From: Acanthaster planci | Taxonomy: Eukaryota; Echinodermata; Asteroidea; Valvatida; Acanthasteridae | Direction: 5' to 3' | Length of the DNA stretch: 64,000 nucleotides | Assembly: GCF_001949145.1 (NCBI RefSeq) | Contig: NW_019091412.1 | Span: 1,473,902-1,537,901 of the forward strand | Shown here: positions 51,501 through 61,690 of the stretch, one piece after another | How the letters are laid out: each line of letters begins with the position of its first letter | Position numbering within the stretch: position 1 is the stretch's first letter | The notes under the pieces: model-generated | Told to the model about the DNA's origin: nothing | The model's database searches: none | Seen by the model: the letters and a program-made list of their open reading frames with translations, nothing else | Program-made: the position numbers and the translations under genes

Positions 51501-54500
51501 TAGTTCTATCGTCATTGTGGTTTAGCTATACTGTTTTTTTTTCTATGGGACCTCTGGGATTTTGTGTGTTCCCCAGGTTGACTGTGCTTTTTATAACAAC
51601 ATTTACGGAGAAAGAGGAAATAAAAATGTCCTGTGGAGTTTGGTACCATACCTGTTGAGTTGAGCTAGTACTTGTGGCGATGTGATTTCAGAAGGCAGGA
51701 GAGAAATCTCAAATTTATTACCAAAGAATTCTCATTTCTCCTGGTTTAATTGACTTGTTTTTTGCTTGTTGAACTTGATTTACATGTAGTTGACCTTATG
51801 GATTGCCTTTTGGAATTGTGCAAGAAGAAAGCTGCAGTGTGTTTGGAATGTCATTCTGATATCTTTCTGACGATTTAAACAGAGGAAATCTTGATGGACA
51901 GATCTGCATGTACATTTTGTCAAGTACTGTATGGATTAACAGCCAGCTGATATTTGGGGTTTCTTTTTCAGAGTCTTTGTCAAATGGAGGCTGAATTGGA
52001 GGCTAATCTAGGTGCATTTGTTGTTAGAATAGATGGTGAGTATGAAATGACAGGTGCTTAATAGACTTGTTTTCAAGACAGTGACGCTGTGTCTGTAGTC
52101 TGTATCATCCAAGTGTTATCCCTGAGATAATTGAGCCTTATTTCACAGGTCACAGGTCAGTGACTAGTCAATCAGAAGTTAACCACTATCAAATCAGATC
52201 ACACGATAGGCTTGCATGAAAATGAGTCTGTAATGGAAGCCATTTCTTTCAATAGTCGGCACTGCGTAATTACTTTTGACCTGACTTACATGTACACGTA
52301 TGGTAGACATTAGGAATTATTCAGAAGATTCTGTGCATTTTGCTGTTGGCTCTTGAAATGGCAACATTGAGCGGGGTTCATATCTAAGTATAAGTCTGAC
52401 TCTTTGCTCACCTCGGCGTCAGAAGTCCGTATTATCAAACTTTTTCTCTGATTTCTGATCCTTGTACATTGTTCCTCAACTTAAATTAACTAATTCTCGG
52501 GAAGCACTGTCAGGTATCGCTTTCTTTAATTTCCCATTCACACAAGGGAGATACTTCCTGCATGTCTCCCCCTCCAGGTATCGCAGGGTTCGCCAGGGTA
52601 TGTCGAGGGGACATCTATGAGGTTGTCTTCAAATACGGGTTACAGAAGTGGAAATTAAGATGCAAAGTGGAGAAGGATTTGAGTCAGAGCTGGGATGTGG
52701 AGGAGATTGTTATGTACCCGATGTTGGCTGACTTCTTGACAATTAAGGTACAGAAAATGACACAAAATATTGAAAATGGAATCATACTTATTGCCACCTT
52801 TACATACATGTAATGGCAACGTTCTTCCAATTTGAATTGTTACCTCATTTGATTATTTCAAAGCCTCGCAGGGGCCAATTTTCATAGAGCTGCTTCAGCA
52901 CGGAATTTGCTTAATTGCGAAAAAAACCTTGCTTAATAAATAAAGGTTACCAGCTCAAAATCGGTGTCATTGTCATGCTAACCAAAAGACAGGTGAATAC
53001 CATTCCAAACCAATATACATCACATTGAGTTTTGGCTAGTAATCTGATTTATCAAGGAAGGTTTTTTCATGCTTTGTGCTTAAGCAGCTCTATGAAATTG
53101 TTCTAGAGATTGTGCATGGCAGCCCCAACTTTCCAGTAACTGATTTTGTTACGGAGGGATAGCACAAAAGGTCTACTCGTGTATATCCCTGTGGAACAAA
53201 AGCACTTGCTGGGATAATGGCTGCATGCACAGCCTCTACATGGAAATCAATGTAGTGAAACTGAAGAGTGTTTTATGTTGTACCGTAGCATTTTTTGCCC
53301 AATTGTTGTCTTGAGTGGACAGAAACTGTTTCCTTTTTTAACTGCTGATAGAAATAAATACCAATGAAAACCAAAGTACATTGCTCATGAATATGAAATG
53401 GATTGGTGTTCATATCAACAAGTTTTGTTTCTGTTTTTAGGTCACTGAAATGCGGGGCATCGCACGATCCAACATGGTGATTGGTAGCTTAGAGTTTGAC
53501 ACGTCAGATTTCTACCAAGCCAACCCTCAGACACTGACAATAGACGTTAACGAGAACGGGACCATTAAACTTAATCTGGTTGTTACATGGAGGTAGGTTC
53601 ATAGAGTCCAACAGGTCCATGAATAGAGGCTTTGCATGGTTGCAGTCCACAGGACAATTCTTTTGTTCAAAATGGTACGCAAATACTGGGATTAAGGCTC
53701 TGGTGAGCATTTGAGCATCTTAATGCCAGGACTTTTACTGGTAATTAGTAAGCAGGTAGCATACATGTACATTGAGAAACATGGTTGGAACTGCATCATA
53801 TAAACTTTGCTTCAAAATATTTGTAATTTTGCTCGCGTGTTTGCATCAGAGACATGACCAGTCAACATATTTTTGCATATTCTTGTCTTCAGTGAATGTG
53901 TTGGTTTGGATCCATTTACACTCTAGTTATTACTAGCATGTGTGCTTTCACCAGTTTTGTGTCAGTTTCTGGTCAGTATATGGCTGGTCAGTATATGGCT
54001 GGTCAATATATGGCTGGTCATTATAGATGTATGGCTGGTCAGTATATGGCTGGTCAGTATATGGCTGGTCAGTACATGGCTGGTCAATATATGGCTGGTT
54101 AATATATGGCTGGTCAGTATATGGCTGGTCAGTATATTTACATGTATATATTGACTGTACAATAAATGCATATTATACAGGTTAATATATGTTGTGGTAT
54201 GTTAGCAGGCCAGTGTATTTATATTACCCACTCATGTACTTTGAGTGTACATTTGACAATTAGTCAGCAGGTACCGTACATGTATATTGAAAAATTAGAA
54301 CTAATTGGAGTTGCATACTAAGTTTTTTGTTCCAAATCTCTGTAAGGATAGTAGATTTAGTTTTGTGTTTGCTTGGGGAACTTACCCAGTCAATATTTTT
54401 TGTGTATTCTTGTCTTCAGTCCATTCCACATCAATGAGGAGACCTACAAAAGTCCAAAGAATTCCTACAGTCGGAGAGAGAGGGCCTTCACAGAATCTAT

Positions 54501-57500
54501 CATCAGTACTTCGGTAAGATAAATGCCATAAGTTTTGCCCGAGACACGATGGGTTAAGCTGTGAAATATACAGAAGTTTCTTGTTCTATTAAATAATTCT
54601 CTACAAAGGTGTTAACTGTCAGTGTGAGTTGGTATTTTTTGTTTTTGAATTCAGAAATCTTTCAGCAACGTCAAAGAACCACCTAAATCACCCAAGCAAT
54701 TCTTGCCCAAGACGTTAGATCTGAACACATCGCTGACGTTGACTTTGGAAGAAGCCTTACACAATGTTACCAGGCTACTGGAAATCCTGAAAGGTCAATA
54801 CACTGAACTGGAGCTCCTAGAGAAGCAAGTTGGACATCTGAATGACCTTCTCAAGGTGTGTGACTCATATATTATTTCTTTTAACCTTCAGTCCTCCAAA
54901 ATCCTCCAGGATTTTTCAGTGTTCAGGAATGTAGAGGCACTGTTACTGTACATGAAGCCTCATGCCCCCGTTAAGGACAAAGAGTTGGATATTGTAGGAA
55001 CAGTTTTGTAAGATGTACAATCACTTGGTTTTGTAGCTGGCATGAAACTTTTCAGTGTCTTACAAATGGTTTTTTGACAATTTTGTAGAAAATCCGGGAG
55101 CGTAAAAAGAGAGACTCCACAATGAGTCTGCAAGTGAAGACTGCCTTGGAAAGCTTTGATTTCTTAAATGAAGTCGATGATGATGAAGATGTACCAATTG
55201 ACAGTGGAAGTAGCAGCATGGATGAGTAAGTCATGTCACATGAAGATGGCATTTTTTTACCTTTGGGAACTATGATCAAACTGTCCAGCCCTATCCGCCC
55301 TGCTCTAAAGTACACCTTCTCTAGACAAAATTTGTTACGCTGACTCGGCTCTTTGCATCAAATGCGCATGAAGTGAGAGCGTACCTTTGTTCGTGCTTGG
55401 AGTGGATAAATCGGAAGCCTTCTACTTTGATTGAACCTTCTTGCTTAACCTTAACCCTTCCATATGCTGGATGTCAAATCATGTTGAAATTTTGGAATTT
55501 GGATTTGGGACTGTTAGGGTTAAAAATTCTTTTTAAATGAGTGGAATAATATATTTCTAATTTTCAAATCGAAATGTCAGGTGAAACTTTATGAACATGC
55601 TTCAGTTTTCAGTTTTTGATTGTTTTTAATTGAAAATGCATTCCTAAGGTGTTGAGTTTGGTATTGAAAACACTTGTACATGTACCAGTATGCACAGGCA
55701 AAGATTTTGATTCTTTCCATTACAGAAATAGATCCAGTTTCACATCAGATGAGTTTTGCAAGTCTCAGTCTTCTGATAGACTAAGCGACTGTGTGAGTCT
55801 TGACGAAACTCTCCCAAGAAGAGGTTCCTACCCCTCCTTGTCCTCTTACTCCTCCCCAAGCTCCGCCCCTGTGCCACTGCCTCAGACCCTTCCAATGACG
55901 CGAGCCAACCGCAGTTCGCGGATCATTAACTTGGGTGAGAAACGCGAGAGCCGACTCATTGAGATGAATGAGCAGCGTGAGCATCGGTTGGTGGACTCGC
56001 CAGGGGAGTCCCACAGCAGGTGTTGGGAAGAGGGTTCGGAGAATTCCCCCAAACTAACAACCAACAGTGACTCCATTGATATGGTGCTGGTGCAACACTT
56101 GATGTACATCGAGTACTTGTTGAGTGTAAGTTTAAAATCAGAAAGATTCCCATTGGATTGTGCTGTCAAAAAGAAAGGAATTATGGGAAAAATGTTTCCA
56201 CAAAATCAAATCTTTCTTGAACAAGGACTCTACTGTCGTTATGCTTCATTGGCAGGTGGTTCTAGAGTTAGAATTTTAATTTTAAGGAACACTGAGTTCC
56301 TTTCAAAATTTCCTGTTGAATATTTGGCATTGTAGCACACCTGTTTAATGAAGAATAGATATTGAACCACTTGCTAAGTTCACAGCACAACTGTGAAAGT
56401 TGTCTTTTCAAAGAAGACTCTTTGTTATATGATGTATAGGTAATCACTCAAATGGAATAGTTTAAGCTGTAAAATGGAACATTTGTGTATAATTGTGCTG
56501 GGAACTAATAGCATATCACCTTTTTTCCTTGTAGCATCTTGGAGCGTTTGGTCCCTTGAAGCTGAAGGAGACCATTGCCTTGCAGAAACTGAAGAAGCAA
56601 GCTGTCATTATTGAGCAGTTAGTGGTCTTGTCTGTCTCCAGTACTCCAATTACAAGGGCAGATGATGGTATGTAGGAGCAGATCTTATGCATGATCGCTT
56701 GAGGGCGGTATAATGTTCTTTGTGATGGTGCTCACTGAGGGGATATCACCTATCATGAAAATGTTTTTTGCCAAGTCCTGAAAGATTTCAATTTAGAGAT
56801 TGTTTACCTATTTGCTAGAGCTCTGGAATTGGTGCTCATGGGTCTTGGGTTCAAATCCTACTCTTTTTTAAGTTTACATGATATTTGATTTTGTTATTAA
56901 ACAGTGTTTCCAGAGTTGAAGTTGAACCCCCTTCTTTTGGAGTTCTGGCAGCACTGTGCTGAGAAGGAAGCCCTCTATGTTAATGCCGAGTCATTCCTGC
57001 TTCAACTTGATGTAAAGTTCGGTGCCAAACTCAGAACCAGCCATCCAGACATCGCCGATGACGGTAAGTCATATTGATAATTCTATCTGGAGTTGTCAGG
57101 GAACCATCGATGAATCCTTGATCACAACGCCTAGAAGACATCACTGACGGTTGTAAACATTACGTTCTCGCTCTTTGATAGTAATATTTGTAAGCATGAA
57201 GCAAAAAGGAGCAGTCAAACCTGACAAGCTTTTCAAGACTTCAGCTGGAACAATAATGAGAGAGATTGTTTATTAGACAATTAACTTGGCATTCCTTGGA
57301 GTATTTGATGACCACTTGTTACAGTGCATACAGGAATAATTTCTGCATCAGGATAATTTCTGAAGGAAGATGTTTTCCTGTCCTGACTACTTCTCTGAAG
57401 ATCCGATAACCACATCAGCAACAGGTGTTTCATAGATATTGATTGAAATCTCTGTAAATTCTCCACTTTTACATTCTACATGTATTGATGTGAAGCATAG

Positions 57501-59970
57501 TTATTTCTGTTTATGTTACAGTTTTCCAAAGTCTGTGCAATAGAATCATTGAGAGACCAGTCGACCTTTACGACCCCAAGACGATCATCACTCTGTTCCA
57601 GTACATTGGTTTCTTTGCCACCGATGATCGTAAGAACCCAGAGAAGTTCATCAACTACCTCACCAAAGATTGTAAGCAGAACAGCATCGTTGCCTGTACT
57701 AGTATCTTGTGTTCTTGATCTCCAAGTGTCAACTGCAAACTCTAAGAATCTGTCGTAGAAAATCCAGGAGTATATCGGATATCCTTAAGTATTCCAGGAA
57801 TCTTTCCCAGAAACTCATGGAACCTGTTCTGAAATTTCTAGGAGCCCATCATGAAAGCCTTAAAATCAATCCTGAAATTCTATGAATCTATCTTGTCAAG
57901 CCTTAGTTTTGCTGGACTTCTGCTGGAAAGAAACAACCTCTAGAACTTTGCACCTATCCTGCACAGCTGGGGAAGAGACTTTAAACATGATCTGCAATAG
58001 CTATGGAAGATTAAATTTGTAGTAGGAAGTCCTGCTATGCTAGGCCTTCTTGGAACTCTTGGTTCTGCTTTGGAAAGCTAAGGAGAGCTGTAATTTGACA
58101 TGTTATAGATACAGAGTTAAAAATCAAGAGATGAGTATTTCTATTCAGTACATTTATATTTATCTTTCAACAGTTGAGTTGACCGCAAGCTTGGAAGCAA
58201 GCAATCCTGACCTCCTAAAGGTCTTGAAGAAACTTCCCAAAGGATCGTTACTATCAACAGGTAACTTGCGTGCTCTGGCATTGTTGCTGCTTGAGGACCG
58301 TGCCACTATACAAACGGGGGTCAGGGTTTATCTGGAGTCCATCGGAGGGGAAGAGAGGATGAGAAAAAAAGTGAGTGTGTCTTGATGTCAGTTTATAAAG
58401 ACGGGTTGGTGTTGGGTTGATGTTGAGACTTTGCTTAATGTTTTTTGGAATACTGCTCTTCAGCCATTTTGCCGTTTCACAAATTTCTGAAGATGGCAAA
58501 GTCTAGAGTTTTCAATCTTAACCTTTCAGTATTCTTGGAGGAATGGGTGTTAATCACAAGATGAATGGTTTGGATCATGATCCCTGAATTCACTTCATTT
58601 ATTAAACACTCTGACATGGAAAGGTACCTGACGTTTTTGCCAAGAAGGCACGCCTGACATTGAAAAATATTTTTAGTAGGGCAAACGAAGTGACGTGGCT
58701 TTACATCTTTAATTTCAACTTACCCATCGGAGCACAAGGATGGAAATCTTTTATTAGCTGCTAAACTATTTGTTTTTATGTGAGAATGAGGTGATAGCCT
58801 CACTTTCAGTTCAAGATGGCCGACTTGTTGATTTTGATAACTCTAAGACAGGTATGGTTCATCTGTGTGCTGTTTTTGTTTTGTTCAACAGGCTGTTAAT
58901 GTCTACTTGGAATGTTTAGAGGAGAGAGATTTGTCGTTACGTCAGGCTGGATGTGCTGCAATTGCTGCTCTTAAGGTGAGACCAAGTCATCCAATTTTTT
59001 TCCCATTCTATGAAGAAAGCTTAGGGAGGGATCATTTAGCAAGCTTTTCATCAAACTGCAAACAATTTATGTTCTCCTAACACTTAAGGTTTACAATCAA
59101 AAGTCTGAAGTTTCCGTTGCAATAAAGGTTTAATGTTTTCTTGGATTAGTTCCATATTAAACTCTGAATCAAGGCTAGAATACCAATCAAGAGTTTCTAC
59201 TTGTTGATGTTATTTTTGCTTAGGCAACTGAGGCCCTGGAACAGCTTCTGTACTTACTACGATGTGACATGGATGATGTCAAGTCCACCGCTAAGGAAGC
59301 ACTTATGGCATTTGGTAAGCCAGACGATGTCTAAAAGGCTTCGCTGGAGCTAGACATTATTTGTAATATGTAGCAGTGATCTCAGTCTGTTCCTAGTTGT
59401 GGGTACTTTCAAGCAGTAGCCAAGTGATTCAAATGCGGCCTTAGAAATAGTTACAGTCCTTTGAGAAGGAAGATATTTTGTGCCTCGTTGGTAACAAAGA
59501 TGACATTTATGAGTTGACAAAACACTGCTGCGCAGGTGTTAAAGTCAAGAAAAGTACAAGACTAGTCACAAGTAGCAAGGTGAACAACGACAAGGACATG
59601 TTTTTGTCACAGTTCATTTGAATAATTGATGACCTGAATTCAGACTGAAAGTATTGTTTTGGTCCTGTGATAGTGTTCATGTTTTTCCTGTTTCATAATG
59701 TATCTTGTGAAAATCATGCGCAGTACAGCTTTCTTGGCTGCTATGATGATTTTAACAAAACACCGTAATTAATTGCAGTGAAGACATTCTAACATTAAAA
59801 GAGAAGTGAACTGCTCCAGGTTGGAATCAACCTCTTGATGAGTTTTCTCTTTTTGTCGCAAAGGTGAGGAAGGCAGACAGGCCTATGAGCAGATCTCCTA
59901 CACACCGTATGGTAGTTACAACCATGACTACGCAGAGATTGGTGTTCCCCTTATGACAACAGAGCTATAG
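21594..59970 (+). CDS. RIPOR2: RHO family-interacting cell polarization regulator (RIPOR/FAM65), short isoform
   Basis: Exons: 21594-21695, 44162-44325, 44661-44742, 45820-45843, 47232-47260, 49588-49661, 49989-50086, 51972-52035, 52578-52747, 53441-53592, 54420-54513, 54655-54855, 55089-55225, 55726-56125, 56535-56667, 56905-57063, 57522-57671, 58174-58370, 58892-58975, 59224-59314, 59864-59970. All phases agree and give 903 residues. Landmarks: LRSQSFSGF (17-25), the RSQSF phospho/14-3-3-type peptide of RIPOR1/2; an HR1-like helical region at about 75-190 (ILESLKKGLK, LEKQIKVAERYIRKLQF); the family core IAGFARVCRGD...YEVVFKYG...QKWKLR, VTEMRGIA, IDVNENGTIKLNL (213-320); ALESFDFLN (about 436-444); and C-terminal ARM/HEAT-like helices (598-895), including ATEALEQLLYLLRCD and GEEGRQAYEQI. 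Vertebrate RIPORs bind GTP-loaded RHOA/C and regulate polarity and adhesion. The symbol is the closest vertebrate name; an invertebrate single gene is probably ancestral to RIPOR1-3. Confidence 0.93.
21696..27486 (+). other. RIPOR intron between the two alternative first coding exons
   Basis: No supported coding exon. It includes a short inverted repeat at 23121-23168 and many isolated TACATGTA motifs. Sequence just before 27487 (ATTACACTCACAG) could be a weak acceptor for a 5'-UTR join to the giant exon. Confidence 0.5.
23121..23168. repeat. Short hairpin-forming inverted repeat
   Basis: TTCCAGAAATTAGTGGTCC pairs with GGACCCCTAATTTCTGGAA about 10 bp later, with one mismatch in 19 bp. It is a near-perfect small hairpin in an intron and may be the remnant of a foldback element. 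Confidence 0.75.
27517..30756 (+). CDS. RIPOR2: RIPOR giant alternative first coding exon (1080-residue N-terminus)
   Basis: One open frame of 1080 codons ends at CCATTG|GTGAGT, a strong phase-0 donor that fits the phase-0 acceptor before 44162. A product of about 1949 residues results. Two TAG codons (27487, 27490) close the frame upstream, so it cannot be an internal continuation of the 21594 exon and must supply its own ATG (27517; a uORF starts at 27507). The sequence is disordered, rich in Ser, Pro, Arg, Gln and Asp. It has a basic Gln/Glu-rich helical stretch at about 66-105, many proline-plus-arginine motifs of SH3-ligand type (PPRQIRK, PPPRQRK, PPPRLHRG), an acidic Ser-rich part at about 690-900, and RRWSIT near 790. 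The last 25 residues include RRSASADGFFPF, resembling the RSQSFSGF of the short exon. I do not recognise the rest from any family. If no join to 44162 occurs, the unspliced frame ends 6 codons further on (stop 30772-30774). Confidence 0.7.
31021..31150. mobile_element. Single arm of a foldback element
   Basis: About 130 bp resemble one arm of the palindromic element at 45144-45379. Shared strings include GGTTTGTGGTAGCAC, ATCTCTTTT, GGTTCTGAAAAGAAC, GGACAGTATG and CAGGAGACTGC. The second arm is not recognisable here. Confidence 0.7.
31534..31775. mobile_element. TIR MITE family A, copy 1
   Basis: The element of 242 bp starts GGGGCCAATTTCACAGAGCT and ends ATGAAATTGGCCCC, with subterminal GCTTAAGC boxes in both arms. 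It has no coding capacity. It aligns with 34029-34289 and 52871-53104 over its whole length. Transposase family is not identifiable from the ends alone. Confidence 0.9.
32005..32031. repeat. (TACATG)n patch
   Basis: Four tandem ACATGT units give a self-complementary stretch. It is one of the longest examples of the TACATGTA motif that recurs across the window. Confidence 0.9.
34029..34289. mobile_element. TIR MITE family A, copy 2
   Basis: This 261-bp copy starts GGGGCCAGTTTCATAGAGCT, has GCTTAAGCACAGAATTTGCT internally, and ends in a mutated terminus (TGGATTTGTTCCCA). It is the most diverged right end of the three and carries a small internal insertion near 34150-34190 compared with copy 1. 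Confidence 0.85.
38679..38774 (+). other. Weak candidate for a third alternative RIPOR 5' exon
   Basis: A very strong donor, CTCAGG|GTAAGTA, follows 38774. The frame that would continue in phase into the 44162 exon is open back to at least 38679 but has no ATG. If real it is untranslated or starts further upstream. Confidence 0.2.
42366..42556. mobile_element. Foldback element B (about 190 bp)
   Basis: CACTGTTGCTATAC near the left end pairs with GTAGCAACAGTG at the right end. Inner arms GGGCAAGCTTTTGC and GCAAAAGCTTGCCC also pair. The right half has acquired a TACATGTACATGTA insert. No ORF. Confidence 0.7.
45144..45379. mobile_element. Near-perfect palindromic foldback element
   Basis: The 236-bp element starts TAGAGAGGTTTG and ends CAAACCTCTCTA, and the two arms are complementary over almost their full length (AAGAGATGCC, GGTTCTGAA, GAGGGTACTCAA, GGACA.AGCATAC, CAGGAGACTGC). 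It lies in the RIPOR intron between exons 44742 and 45820. A diverged single arm occurs at 31021-31150. Confidence 0.85.
45820..45843 (+). other. RIPOR2: 24-nt RIPOR microexon
   Basis: This exon encodes GFHYNLEK, matching LGFLYDLDK/LGVLYDLDK of vertebrate RIPORs. The acceptor TTTTCTTTTCTTTCAG has a very strong pyrimidine tract, the donor is AAG|GTGAGT, and both sides are phase 0, so skipping would leave the frame intact. The next exon is only 29 nt. Confidence 0.9.
46000..47231 (+). other. RIPOR intron sequence without recognisable features
   Basis: This is the bulk of the intron between the 24-nt and 29-nt exons. I see only scattered TACATGTA motifs and no supported exon or element. Confidence 0.6.
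47488..47548. repeat. Compact foldback with TTAACCCTAACC arms
   Basis: About 25-bp arms (ATTAGCCCTAACTCTCCTCA and TGAGGAGGGTTAGGGTTAAT) surround a short loop; roughly 22 of 25 positions pair. The ends are like those of 7684-7880, 8975-9203 and 55445-55524. Confidence 0.8.
49138..49265. repeat. Foldback element with GGGACACCTCA arms
   Basis: GGGACACCTCA at 49138-49148 and TGAGGTGTCCC at 49255-49265 are exact reverse complements, 11 of 11. The interior shows further weak pairing. It is a 128-bp candidate MITE. Confidence 0.6.
50087..51971 (+). other. RIPOR intron, no recognisable features
   Basis: The intron between exons 49989-50086 and 51972-52035. No repeat family or supported coding segment is seen apart from isolated TACATGTA motifs. 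Confidence 0.6.
52871..53104. mobile_element. TIR MITE family A, copy 3
   Basis: The 234-bp copy starts GGGGCCAATTTTCATAGAGC and ends GCTCTATGAAATTGTTCT. Its internal ACCAAAAGACAGGTGAATAC is shared with copy 1 (as reverse complement) and with copy 2. It lies in the RIPOR intron between exons 52747 and 53441. Confidence 0.9.
53745..53893. repeat. Intronic duplication, copy 1 (with decoy splice acceptor)
   Basis: This segment resembles 54258-54421, including AGCAGGTA, TACATGTA.ATTGA and the final TATTCTTGTCTTCAGT. The duplicated tail is the branch-to-acceptor end of the intron, so a second AG acceptor lies at 53891-53892. Its use would read a stop about ten codons on. Confidence 0.7.
53971..54136. 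repeat. 15-bp minisatellite, about 11 copies
   Basis: Consensus unit GGTCAGTATATGGCT. Most units are identical or differ by one base; one unit at 54016 has a 6-bp insertion. The array lies between the two copies of an intronic duplication. The unit is a multiple of three, so it makes long but meaningless ORFs on both strands. Confidence 0.97.
54258..54421. repeat. RIPOR2: Intronic duplication, copy 2 (with the used acceptor)
   Basis: The partner of 53745-53893. Its acceptor TTCTTGTCTTCAG ends at 54419 and leads into the exon beginning S-P-F-H-I-N, which continues the conserved VTW(S/Y)PF motif of RIPORs. Confidence 0.7.
55445..55524. repeat. Small inverted repeat with TTAACC ends
   Basis: CTTAACCTTAACCCTTCC at about 55444 is mirrored by GGGACTGTTAGGGTTAA at 55508-55524. 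It is related to the other TTAACCCTAAC-ended elements and lies in a RIPOR intron. Confidence 0.5.
56835..56870 (+). repeat. Possible tRNA-like (SINE) fragment
   Basis: GGGTTCAAATCCTAC matches the Pol III box B consensus. A convincing box A upstream is not visible, so this could be chance. Confidence 0.25.
57735..57905. repeat. Degenerate tandem repeat of about 30 bp
   Basis: An irregular series of units like CCAGGAATCTTTCCCAGAAA / TGAAATTTCTAGGAG / TGAAATTCTATGAATCTATC runs through this RIPOR intron. The period is poorly kept. Confidence 0.35.
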
Positions 59971-60123
59971 GCCTAGACTGGATGGCGTTACGTAGCAAAT
60001 GTCCACAGTTGCTCTGAGAATTGTATCTAGTTCTTAGAAATACCTAATTCTCTGGAAACTAAATAAGCAGCTGGGGGTAAGCTGTGGATTCTTGATGAGT
60101 GTCTGCGTTATGTCTTTGTTGTT

Positions 60124-60322
60124 GTAAATTCCACCTGTTACTCAAAATGGCTGCCCTTATACTGAAGGGTTGGCTGGTGGTAGATTGGCTTTTATAAATA
60201 CAACTGTTACTCAGAAGTGGCCACCCTTCTAAAGCATTAGCTAATGGTACATTGGCTTTTACAATTCCACCAGTTACTCAATATGGCTGTCAATACTGAA
60301 GGGTTAGCTTATGGTAGATTGT
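60124..60322 (+). repeat. About 67-bp tandem repeat in the RIPOR 3' UTR, three copies
   Basis: Units begin at 60124, 60194 and 60261. Each contains YCCACC.GTTACTCA, a variable TGGCTGCC-like middle, GAAGGGTT.GCT and GGTAGATTGGCTTTT. Copies differ at about a quarter of sites, so the duplication is old. Confidence 0.8.
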
Positions 60323-60821
60323 TCATACAACAGCAGTCCCACCAGATACTGTAGATCAATGACATAACTTATCAACTGTATCACTCAGAAATGAAAGTAA
60401 GATCCAAGGAGGATGTGGATTTTTCTTTTGGCTTTATCTGCCATGTCCTGCTTCTCTTCTTTCTTTGATTGCAAATGAACTTGGTCAACATACCTGGATA
60501 GTGTTATGTTATGTTATCATTGGTTTGCTATTTTTTTATATTTTTAAAAAAGTCTACTTGTGAAGTACTCTTATCTGTTTCAAAATACCTCATTAGAAAT
60601 CTTTTTTCACTGAACAGCATTCTGTCTAAAATACTTCGTTATGCAGTTTTTTAAAGCTTCATGTGATCTTTTGGCTCACTTGAACAAGAGCTATATGGGA
60701 AATTTTTACATTCTTATTTATTTTGTTAACTTGATGGTGCTCAGAGATTTGCAGAAATTGCTGTTAGCCATTCCTGAAATCTGATTGAAAATTTCCTTGA
60801 AATGTGTTGACATTAATGAAT

Positions 60822-60827
60822 AATAAA
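60822..60827 (+). terminator. RIPOR2: RIPOR poly(A) signal AATAAA (proximal)
   Basis: AATAAA in GAATAATAAATGACATGTG, about 850 nt after the stop; a second copy is at 60927-60932. Confidence 0.5.
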
Positions 60828-61690
60828 TGACATGTGAAAGTTGGTTTTGTTGCCAGTTTACGGTGTACAAATGTCCTTTTCTGTGAATTTATCTTTGGTA
60901 AAAAGTATGAAAAAATGTTTCATCGAAATAAATGATTATCAAGTACTGGAAATTTGAATAGCATTTTTAAGCAAACATTTTTTACAGTCCTTATGATATG
61001 AGCAACGATGTTATGGTGTATATGTACGTTATTTTTTAATGAAAGTTATGCAGACTGTATGAGTTAATTTCCTTTTTTACTTGAAGTGCAGATAAAAAAA
61101 CATTTCTGTGAAATTAAGGTCTGTTACAGGAAGATCCAGACATCCGTCGTTGTATTTAATGATCACAACTTTACATGTATCCAAAAGTGGGTTTGAAGCA
61201 CGTAATGATTTAAGTAAACTGACAAGTGTTCCTATATGAAGGACACTATACAAATTTATTTTGCTACTGAATATATTAGGAAATGATTGGAAGGGGTTAA
61301 AAGATCTCTGGTCTGGTGACATTTTCTGTAAAGTCCACCCAAATGTTATTTTTAATCAGTCCTATGTTTGGAATTTTTCATCCACCTCTGTGTAAATAAA
61401 TGTAAATCTTATCTGAAATTTTTTAATCCTACAAAAATCCAAAAGTTTGTGGTCCTGTTGGTTTGTGTACACTTGGTGTTCCCGTTATAACCAAAAGGGG
61501 TGTTTCTGATTACATGCGCTAAGATTCTGGACTCAGATAAGTTTTATTTTCATGCAAGTGTAAGAGAATTGGTCATAATTCAAAACTGTGAAAGTACTTG
61601 CTTACTGTAGATGATTATGCCGTTTCCGTAAATCTCAAAAGTGCATTTTTAAACAGTTAATCCCAACTTTCTAGTGTCTTTTAGAAGGCA

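Larger units (their letters stand above)
59971..60940 (+). other. RIPOR2: RIPOR 3' UTR
   Basis: The 3' UTR follows the TAG at 59968-59970. Poly(A) signals AATAAA are at 60822-60827 and 60927-60932. It includes a three-copy repeat at 60124-60322. Confidence 0.6.

Noticed and set aside
53896-54171. Repetitive ORFs of 68-70 codons on both strands (AGQYM and HILTS repeats)
   Set aside because: They are translations of the 15-bp minisatellite, whose unit length is a multiple of three; not genes.
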